DNA of 26,638 nt from CAZRUA01 sp964603125 (GTDB taxonomy: Bacteria > Bacteroidota > Bacteroidia > B-17B0 > Aurantibacillaceae): NCBI GenBank assembly GCA_964603125.1, contig CAZRUA010000047.1:1-26638 (forward strand), in the 5' to 3' direction. Made by a program: the position numbers and the translations under genes. Below, piece by piece: positions 14,759 to 21,846 of the stretch. A model generated the notes under the pieces. That model did no database searches and was not told the origin of the DNA. It saw nothing but the letters and a program-made list of their open reading frames with translations. Position 1 is the first letter of the stretch, and the number at the start of each line of letters is the position of its first letter.

Positions 14759-16699
14759 ATGTTTAATAAACTGCTCAAATCAATACTCCTATTTTGCACA
14801 TTTACTGGCCCTGTTTTGAGTGCTCAAAATTTAGATAGTTTAAACTCAATAATTAGCTCAAACCAATCTGATTCAGTAAAAATAAACACATATATCGAGC
14901 TTTCTGAATACTTTAAAGATTCTTTACCCAATAAATCCATTCAATACTTAGAAACTGCAAACACACTTGCAAAAAAAACAAAATCCAATTTTCTTCAAGC
15001 GAGAGTAACGAGTGAGCTAGGACATATTATGTTTTTCATGAGCGATTATGATAAAGCTATTTCTTATTTTTTAACATCGAGTAATTTTTATAAACTAACC
15101 ACAAAACCAGATGGTTTGGCGAACTGTCTCAATAATTTAGGAAGCGTATATATTGAATTGGGTGATTATAAAAAAGGCTTACAATACACACAAAATGCAC
15201 TAAGTATTTACGAAGACAATTTCAAAAAAGGACAAATTTCTCAAAACCAAATAGCTATGGCTAATGGTAACATTGGCAGGTGTTATTACTATTTAAATGA
15301 TTTTGCAAACGCAAAAAAACATTATAACATCAGTTTAGATATTTCAAAAAAAACCGGTAATGAAAAACGCATTGCCTTAATGCTGAATAACATTGGCAGT
15401 GTATTCGCTGAAGAAACCCAATACGATAGTGCGATACAGTACTTTAATAAATGTTATGATTTAGAGATTAAATTAGGTAATAAGCAAATGATGGTGATGG
15501 TAATTAATAATATTGCCGAATTACATCACAAAAAAGGCAATCAACAGCAAGCAATTTTAGACTATAAAAAAGGATTAGAATTAGCCAAAGAAATTTCCTA
15601 TTTAGATGCGATGAAAACGAGTTATCAAGGATTGCATAGTATATATTTAGAATTAAAAGATTACAAGAACGCTCATGATAACTTAGAACAATACATTACA
15701 ATTAAAGATTCTATATTTAATGAAAGTAATTCTGAAACCATCGCTGAAATGCTCACTAAATTTGACTCTGAAAAGAAAGAGCAAGAAATAGAGCTACTTA
15801 ACAAAGAAAAAGTAATTCAAAAATTTTGGAAAAACACTTTAATATTCGGTGTGTTTGGGTTAGTTGTAATTGCATTCCTGTTATTCACAAAAAACAAAGC
15901 AACTCAAAAATCCAAACGAATTATTGAATTACAAAAAGATGTTATTGAAGAAAAGCAAAAAGAAATTGTTGATAGTATCAACTACGCTAAACGAATTCAA
16001 AAAGCACTCATATCCTCAACTGAACTAATTGACAATAATTTTAAAGATAATTTTGTATTCTTTCAGCCAAAAGATATTGTAAGCGGCGATTTTTACTGGA
16101 CAACAGAACATAATGACAGACTTTATATTGCAGTTTGTGATAGCACTGGGCATGGCGTTCCTGGAGCGTTTATGAGTCTTTTAAACATAGGTTTTTTAAG
16201 TGAGGCGATAAAAGAAAAAAACATACTTGAACCTAATAAAATATTTGATTATGTAAGAAATCGACTGATAAACTCTATAAGCAGAGAAAATCAGAAAGAT
16301 GGTATGGATGGAATCTTAATTTGCTTAGATAAAAAAAGTTATCAGCTAACTTATGCGGCGGCTAACATAGAGCCAATCATAATACGTAATCAAAAGGTAA
16401 TTGAATTAGAAAAAGATCGAATGCCCGTTGGAAAAGGAGAGAAAAATTTACCTTTTACCTTGTTTACAATTGAAAAAGAAGTGAATGACTCATTATATCT
16501 ATACACTGACGGCTTTGCCGACCAATTTGGTGGACCAAAAGGGAAAAAATTTAAATACAAGCAATTAAATGAAACCTTACAAGAAATTTCGCCTAAACCA
16601 TTTAAAGAGCAATCCAATACACTAAGTTCTATCTTTGAAAACTGGAAAGGCAATCTAGAGCAAGTGGATGATGTTTGTGTGATTGGAATCCAAATTTAG
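14759..16699 (+). CDS. TPR sensor / SpoIIE-type Ser/Thr phosphatase, array copy 4
   Basis: 646 residues, the shortest copy. Signal peptide about 1-22 (LLKSILLFCTFTGPVLSAQ). Six clear TPRs at about residues 75-320 (CLNNLGSVYIELGDYKKGL, LMLNNIGSVFAEETQYDSAI). These are followed by a juxtamembrane stretch, KDSIFNESNSETIAEMLTKF and then EKKEQEIELLNKE, that is also common in Bacteroidetes TPR-histidine kinases. Membrane span about 358-376 (TLIFGVFGLVVIAFLLF). The linker has EEKQKEIVDSINYAKRIQ. SpoIIE motifs DIVSGDFYWT, CDSTGHGVPGAFM (about 460), DGMDGILI, LYTDGFADQFGG and QVDDVCVI are intact. The 24-nt gap upstream has no -7 element that I can see, so it is probably read from the transcript of copy 3. 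Confidence 0.9.
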   Translation: MFNKLLKSILLFCTFTGPVLSAQNLDSLNSIISSNQSDSVKINTYIELSEYFKDSLPNKSIQYLETANTLAKKTKSNFLQARVTSELGHIMFFMSDYDKAISYFLTSSNFYKLTTKPDGLANCLNNLGSVYIELGDYKKGLQYTQNALSIYEDNFKKGQISQNQIAMANGNIGRCYYYLNDFANAKKHYNISLDISKKTGNEKRIALMLNNIGSVFAEETQYDSAIQYFNKCYDLEIKLGNKQMMVMVINNIAELHHKKGNQQQAILDYKKGLELAKEISYLDAMKTSYQGLHSIYLELKDYKNAHDNLEQYITIKDSIFNESNSETIAEMLTKFDSEKKEQEIELLNKEKVIQKFWKNTLIFGVFGLVVIAFLLFTKNKATQKSKRIIELQKDVIEEKQKEIVDSINYAKRIQKALISSTELIDNNFKDNFVFFQPKDIVSGDFYWTTEHNDRLYIAVCDSTGHGVPGAFMSLLNIGFLSEAIKEKNILEPNKIFDYVRNRLINSISRENQKDGMDGILICLDKKSYQLTYAAANIEPIIIRNQKVIELEKDRMPVGKGEKNLPFTLFTIEKEVNDSLYLYTDGFADQFGGPKGKKFKYKQLNETLQEISPKPFKEQSNTLSSIFENWKGNLEQVDDVCVIGIQI

Positions 16700-16748
16700 T
16701 GCACAAAAATTATCCAAAAACCTACTTTTTTATTACCTTAGTGCTTAA

Positions 16749-18734
16749 TTGAAAACATTCATTAAATACTTTTTCCTTTTAATAAATCTAAATTTATTCG
16801 CGAATAATTTAGACTCGCTAAAAAGTGCATTAACAATTGCTAAAACTGATTCGGTAAAAGCTAGTATCCTAAGCGAATTAGTTGAGAACGCTGATGAAGG
16901 CGAATGGCAAAAATACAATATATCGTTAAAACAAATTACCGCCAAACTCCTTTTGGATTGCAAATCAAAAAACAGTTGTGATTATTTTAAAAAACTTTTT
17001 GCCGACGCAAACTCCAATTATGCCTATGCCTTTTCAGAGATAGGAGCAGCTGACTCAGCCATTCACTATTACTTTGTAAGTCTCAAAATATACGAAGAAC
17101 TTAAAAATGAAGTAGGCATTGGAGAAAATTACAACAACTTAGGTTATGTGTTTCAGCAACAAGGCGAGTATGACAAAGCGAAATCATATTACCAAAAATC
17201 ATTAGACATTTTTAAAAAATTAAATGAACCCAACGGCCTGTCTTCGTGCTATAACAACTTAGGATATATTTGCAAGGTTCAGAAAAAATTTTCAGACGCA
17301 ATTGATAATTATGAAAAAAGCAAAAAAATATCAGAACAATTAAATGACGATGTAGGTATAGCTACTTGCCAAAACAATATTGGTAAAATTCAACTTATTC
17401 TACACGACACTTTAGCTGCCTTAAAAAACTTTGAAACAAGTTTAAAAACTTTCGAAAAAAATAACTTTGAGGAAGGTTTAACATTAACTACACACAATAT
17501 AGCTCTAATCTATTACTATTGGAATCAAAATGAAAAAGCACTTGCATTTAGCGAGAAAGCATTTGAATATAGCCAAAAAGAAGGAAAACCAGAACAAATA
17601 AGAGATGTTACAAGCTTACTTTACAAAATTTACAAAAAAGCAAATAAGCCTGAATTAGCTTTAAAAATGCATGAAATATTCATTGCTATGGAGGATAGTA
17701 TCTCCAATGAAAAAAATCATGTTGCTATTTTAGAACAGCAATATAAGTATAACAACGAGAAAGAAGCTTTAAAACACGAGAAACAATTAGCTATTGAAGA
17801 AGAACAAAAACAAAGGAAAAACCTGATTCTTATTTCTGCCTTAATAGTTTTAGCTTTAGTTCTTGCCTTTTCTTTTTGGGTTTACAAAAAATATCAGACC
17901 ACTAACAAACAAAAAAATATTATCGAACTTCAAAAAAACGAAGTTCAGAAACAGAAACGTATAATAGAAGAACATCAAAATGAAATTAACGATTCCATTA
18001 ATTATGCTAAAAGAATTCAAAACTCTTTCATGGCAAGCGAAAGTGAATTCAAAAACAATTTTGATGATTACTTTATTCTATTTAAACCTAAAGACGTAGT
18101 TAGTGGTGATTTTTACTGGGCTCACACTGTAAATCAAAAGCTTTATTTATGTGCTGCGGATAGCACTGGGCACGGAATTCCCGGAGCATTTATGAGCTTA
18201 TTAAACATTTCATTACTAAATGAAGCTTTACTCAGTAGGAATATTGAAAACACAAATGAAATTCTTGAATTTGTTAGAAAAATACTAATTCTAGGTTTAA
18301 AACCTGACGAAAGTGGTCATGGAGGAAACGATGGTATGGATTGCGCATTAATAAAAGTTGATACAAGTTTAAAACAAATTCAATACAGCGGCGCCAACAA
18401 TGCCTTATGGTTAATTCGAGATGGACAACTCCTTGAGTTCAATCCAGATAAAATGCCAGTAGGTAGATCTCCTAAGTCAGATCAAAATTTCTCACTTCAA
18501 ACAATTTCTTATGAAAAAGGAGATATAGTTTATCTGCTTACTGATGGCTACCCTGATCAATTTGGCGGAGCTAAAGGGAAAAAATTCATGTACAAACCTT
18601 TGAAAGAGCTTTTGACACGTATATCTTCCTTACCAATGACAGAACAAAAAAATAAATTAAATCAGGAGTTTACTTTGTGGAAAGGAAATTTAGACCAAGT
18701 TGATGATGTATGCGTAATAGGAATAAAACTATAA
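16749..18734 (+). CDS. TPR sensor / SpoIIE-type Ser/Thr phosphatase, array copy 5 (most divergent)
   Basis: 661 residues from a TTG start at 16749, the only start that keeps the signal peptide (KTFIKYFFLLINLNLFANN). Six TPRs at about residues 75-320 (NYNNLGYVFQQQGEYDKAK, CYNNLGYICKVQKKFSDAI). Span about 357-378 (LILISALIVLALVLAFSFWVY). The linker has EEHQNEINDSINYAKRIQ. The SpoIIE domain is intact at its metal residues but departs from the others: DVVSGDFYWA, ADSTGHGIPGAFM (Cys to Ala), LKPDESGHGGNDGMDCALI in place of MSKEGQKDGFDG (about residues 516-534), LLTDGYPDQFGG and DQVDDVCVI. A 49-nt gap precedes it, with TACCTTAG (16734-16741) one mismatch from TAnnTTTG just before the start. Its last 25 nt overlap copy 6. 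Confidence 0.9.
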   Translation: MKTFIKYFFLLINLNLFANNLDSLKSALTIAKTDSVKASILSELVENADEGEWQKYNISLKQITAKLLLDCKSKNSCDYFKKLFADANSNYAYAFSEIGAADSAIHYYFVSLKIYEELKNEVGIGENYNNLGYVFQQQGEYDKAKSYYQKSLDIFKKLNEPNGLSSCYNNLGYICKVQKKFSDAIDNYEKSKKISEQLNDDVGIATCQNNIGKIQLILHDTLAALKNFETSLKTFEKNNFEEGLTLTTHNIALIYYYWNQNEKALAFSEKAFEYSQKEGKPEQIRDVTSLLYKIYKKANKPELALKMHEIFIAMEDSISNEKNHVAILEQQYKYNNEKEALKHEKQLAIEEEQKQRKNLILISALIVLALVLAFSFWVYKKYQTTNKQKNIIELQKNEVQKQKRIIEEHQNEINDSINYAKRIQNSFMASESEFKNNFDDYFILFKPKDVVSGDFYWAHTVNQKLYLCAADSTGHGIPGAFMSLLNISLLNEALLSRNIENTNEILEFVRKILILGLKPDESGHGGNDGMDCALIKVDTSLKQIQYSGANNALWLIRDGQLLEFNPDKMPVGRSPKSDQNFSLQTISYEKGDIVYLLTDGYPDQFGGAKGKKFMYKPLKELLTRISSLPMTEQKNKLNQEFTLWKGNLDQVDDVCVIGIKL

Positions 18735-20875
18735 AATTACTTTCTCTTATCCTATTACTTTGTGGCTTTAACAGCAACTTGGTAAAAGGTCAGTCTGACT
18801 TTAAAATAGATAGTCTCACAAAATTATTAGAAACAAAAAAAAATCAAGATAGAATTGAAGTATTAGTAGGACTAGTAAATGCCTTGCGCAACAAAGACCT
18901 TGAGAAAGCTAAATCTTACCACAAAGAAGCCATTGATCTCTCAACAAAATACAACAACATAAAAGGCTTAGGAGATTGTTATAATAATAGTGCTAAATTC
19001 TATTATTTTGAAGGAAACTACGACGATGCTATTACTGATTACCAAAAAAGTTTTTTATATCGTCAGCAAATTAAAGATACATTAGGGATTGGAAATGTGT
19101 TAGGGAATATGGGCGTTACTTACAGGAAAAAAGGTGATTACATACATGCTCTCGAATATTATCACAAAGCATTGGCAATAAAACAAAAATTAAAAAACAA
19201 AGGCGATGCTATTGGAGTTATAAATAATATTGGCGGGTTATATTACTATCAAAGAAACTACGAAAAAGCCAAACTATATTATCAGGACGCCTTAAATTTG
19301 GCAACTATAGAAAAAGATAGCAATCTAATTGCAGTTGCTTACGCCAATTTATCGCTAGTATACGACGACCAGGGTGAACAAGGTAAAGCATTAGACTATG
19401 CTTTAAAAGCTTTAAAATTAAAAGAAACTGTTGGTTCTGAATTTGATATAGCCGTTTCTTACAATAACATTGGGAGAATATATGAACATCAAAAAAAATA
19501 TGAACTTGCCCTTGAATACTACAAAAAAGCCAATAATTTATACACATCCATTAACGACGAACCCAGTAAGTGTAATACATTATACAATATTGGTGATTTA
19601 AATCTAAAGCAAAACAACCTTTCTCTAGCTGTATTATATCTTGACAGCAGTTTAACCATTGCAAAGAAAATCAATTTAAGAACTCAACTCCGAGATATTT
19701 ATTTTTCATTAGCGCAAACACATCATCAACTAAAAGATGAGAAACTTGCTTTTAACTATCTTAACCTTCATACATCTTTAAACGATTCTATATATGATGA
19801 ACAAGGTTTAGAAAAACTTTCCGAAATGGAAGCCAAATATCAAACCGAAATTCATGAGCATAAAATTGAAGTGTTAGAACACGAACATGAAATTCGGAAC
19901 TTAAAAGAAATTGAATCAAAAAAAGATTTTCGTAACACCATAATCATTGCTATTTCAGCATTAGCGATACTTATTGCTTTAATTTTTATACTATTCTACC
20001 GTTTTCGAATTAAAAAGAAAGCACATGACACATTAATAAAATTTAATACTGAACTAGTTAAGCAAAAAGAAATTATAGAATTACAAAAAACAAAAATTGA
20101 AGAAAAGCAAAAAGAAATTCTAGATAGTATAAACTATGCCAAACGTATCCAAAATACGCTCTTCGCAAGTAATAAAACTATGGAAAAGTTATTTACAAAC
20201 TATTTTAACCTTTTTTTACCCAAAGATATTGTTAGTGGAGATTTTTATTGGGCCGCTGAGACCGAAAATTATAATTTTTTAGCTGTTTGCGATAGCACTG
20301 GACATGGAGTTCCTGGCGCTTTTATGAGTTTACTTAGTATAGGTTTTTTAAATGAAGCCATAAAGGAAAGAAACATTTTGCAACCCAATAAAATACTAAA
20401 CTATGTAAGAGAAAGACTTATTAATTCAATGAGTAGTGATGGGCAAAAAGATGGATTTGACGGGGTATTACTTTGCTTTAATAAATCAAATGGAACAATT
20501 ACATATTCCGCAGCCAACAATGCACCAAATTTAATTAAAAACAACGAATTTTATGAGTTACCATATAATCGTATGCCAGTTGGAAAAGGAGAAAAGAATG
20601 AAGATTTTATCTTGTATAATTTAAATGAAATTGCCACATCCTTAAATTTAGAAATAAGCGACACATTATTGATAATTTACACAGATGGTTATGCCGATCA
20701 ATTTGGTGGTGAAAGAGGTAAAAAATTTAAGTACAAACTTTTAAATGAGACTTTAACCGCTAATTCTAAAAAAGATATGAATGAGCAAAAAAATCTATTA
20801 GAAAAGACTTTCTTTGACTGGAAAGGAGAACTTGAACAAGTAGATGACGTTTGTATTATGGGAATTAAATTGTAA
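18710..20875 (+). CDS. TPR sensor / SpoIIE-type Ser/Thr phosphatase, array copy 6
   Basis: 721 residues, the longest copy. The ATG at 18710 lies inside the 3' end of copy 5 (25-nt overlap, different frame). It is the only Met that yields the signal peptide (TIKLLSLILLLCGFNSNLVKGQ). Seven well-formed TPRs run from about residue 85 to 365, with repeated NNIG/NNLG-type starts (VINNIGGLYYYQRNYEKAK, SYNNIGRIYEHQKKYELAL). A His/Glu-rich juxtamembrane stretch (EIHEHKIEVLEHEHEIRNL) precedes the span at about 408-430. The linker has EEKQKEILDSINYAKRIQ. SpoIIE motifs DIVSGDFYWA, CDSTGHGVPGAFM (about 526), DGFDGVLL, IYTDGYADQFGG and QVDDVCIM are intact, with a short insertion (NEIATSLNLEISD) before the TDG strand. 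It ends 3 nt from the stop of the convergent gene. Confidence 0.9.
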   Translation: MRNRNKTIKLLSLILLLCGFNSNLVKGQSDFKIDSLTKLLETKKNQDRIEVLVGLVNALRNKDLEKAKSYHKEAIDLSTKYNNIKGLGDCYNNSAKFYYFEGNYDDAITDYQKSFLYRQQIKDTLGIGNVLGNMGVTYRKKGDYIHALEYYHKALAIKQKLKNKGDAIGVINNIGGLYYYQRNYEKAKLYYQDALNLATIEKDSNLIAVAYANLSLVYDDQGEQGKALDYALKALKLKETVGSEFDIAVSYNNIGRIYEHQKKYELALEYYKKANNLYTSINDEPSKCNTLYNIGDLNLKQNNLSLAVLYLDSSLTIAKKINLRTQLRDIYFSLAQTHHQLKDEKLAFNYLNLHTSLNDSIYDEQGLEKLSEMEAKYQTEIHEHKIEVLEHEHEIRNLKEIESKKDFRNTIIIAISALAILIALIFILFYRFRIKKKAHDTLIKFNTELVKQKEIIELQKTKIEEKQKEILDSINYAKRIQNTLFASNKTMEKLFTNYFNLFLPKDIVSGDFYWAAETENYNFLAVCDSTGHGVPGAFMSLLSIGFLNEAIKERNILQPNKILNYVRERLINSMSSDGQKDGFDGVLLCFNKSNGTITYSAANNAPNLIKNNEFYELPYNRMPVGKGEKNEDFILYNLNEIATSLNLEISDTLLIIYTDGYADQFGGERGKKFKYKLLNETLTANSKKDMNEQKNLLEKTFFDWKGELEQVDDVCIMGIKL

Positions 20876-20878
20876 CTC

Positions 20879-21844
20879 CTATTTAACGTCAAATTGCGTT
20901 TGAATATCAATTTTGTATTTATACTTAGGCAAACCACCTAAAGGTGATGAAAACATTGGTAAAGCAACATTATATTGATTTACAATATAAAATGTCATAT
21001 CATTTGTTTTAGCTCCTTGCTTAACAAACTGAATATTTAATGATGAATTTAATTCATCTTTTGTTAAATCATTCTTGCTGAATTTCCAGTTTCCATCTTC
21101 ACTTTCTACCTGCTTATGCAACTTCTTTTTTAAGGTTGTTAAAGTGATATCCCCATCCAAATCAAAATCAAAATTATACTGACTAATAGAAACTACTTTA
21201 TTATCAACAAAAGGATACAAATGAGCTGCTTCATTCTTTTTATTGATTAAGCGAAAACTAATTTCGTAAGCAAATGCATTTCCTCCTTCTACTTTCACAT
21301 TCTCATTATCCTTTGTACTAAAAAAGAAACGGTACATATTGCCATCATCTCCTTCTCCACCTTCAACAATTATCTTAAACACGTATGAATCTAGTTCTGC
21401 GTCCCACTCCCCTTCTTGAGGATTGAAAGGCCCCATAGTGTACCAAGCATTATCATATTCTTTTTCATTACTAAATGATTTTGTTTTTAAAACAACGCCA
21501 CTTTTATATTTACCAACTGGATTTATAGCCCTTGCATCCTTATTACTGTAACATGATTTACCACCATAAACTGTAAAACTAGTTTTTGAGTTAAATTCCT
21601 TATTAATTTGATCGTGCATCCCGCTAACTTCAGGGTCAAACAAGCGAATATAAAATTGAGACTTACTTTCCTTCTTTACAGCAAAAAAATATATTTGAAC
21701 ATGGTCATCATCACCCCAAGAAGGACCAGCACCTTTACTAAAAGTGCTGATAAAATCTATGTTCTCTTCCTTTGAAGGAACCAATTGAGCAAAACCAGTT
21801 GCTTTTATGAATAAAAGAAAAAAAGCTACAAAAATATTTTTCAT
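20879..21844 (-). CDS. Secreted protein of unknown family, paired with the OmpA-family gene
   Basis: A 321-residue protein with a signal peptide (residues 1 to about 20, NIFVAFFLLFIKATGFAQ) and a predicted exported mature part with no further membrane span and no T9SS-type C-terminal domain that I can see. The mature sequence alternates hydrophobic and polar residues, suggesting beta structure, with several acidic clusters (SWGDDDHVQIYFF, VEGGEGDDGNMYRFFF, FDFDLDGDITL) that could bind divalent metal. It starts 2 nt after the stop of the TPR-PD40-PKD-OmpA gene, so the two are one transcription unit and may form an envelope complex. I do not recognise the family. Confidence 0.8.
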   Translation of the reverse strand: MKNIFVAFFLLFIKATGFAQLVPSKEENIDFISTFSKGAGPSWGDDDHVQIYFFAVKKESKSQFYIRLFDPEVSGMHDQINKEFNSKTSFTVYGGKSCYSNKDARAINPVGKYKSGVVLKTKSFSNEKEYDNAWYTMGPFNPQEGEWDAELDSYVFKIIVEGGEGDDGNMYRFFFSTKDNENVKVEGGNAFAYEISFRLINKKNEAAHLYPFVDNKVVSISQYNFDFDLDGDITLTTLKKKLHKQVESEDGNWKFSKNDLTKDELNSSLNIQFVKQGAKTNDMTFYIVNQYNVALPMFSSPLGGLPKYKYKIDIQTQFDVK

Positions 21845-21846
21845 GG

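Larger units (their letters stand above)
8347..20875 (+). repeat. Tandem array of six paralogous TPR-TM-SpoIIE genes
   Basis: Six head-to-tail genes of 646 to 721 codons share one architecture. Gaps or overlaps in order are 6, 67, 24, 49 and -25 nt. The 3' third of each gene (linker plus SpoIIE domain) recurs with strong protein conservation and visible DNA similarity, for example around 9650-9700, 11775-11830, 13980-14030, 15955-16005, 17970-18020 and 20105-20155. The 5' two thirds (TPRs) align only through the repeat consensus. The array arose by duplication followed by sensor divergence. Confidence 0.93.

Noticed and set aside
14545..14799. Minus-strand frames within the SpoIIE regions (also at 16390-16653, 20698-20937 and 11091-11282)
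   Set aside because: They recur opposite the same conserved catalytic motifs in different copies, which is what shadow frames of paralogues do; none has a plausible start or domain.
8347..20875. Reading the TPR proteins as hybrid histidine kinases
   Set aside because: The TPR-TM-coiled coil part resembles Bacteroidetes TPR kinases, but there is no HisKA H-box or HATPase N/G boxes; the C-terminal motifs are those of SpoIIE/PP2C.
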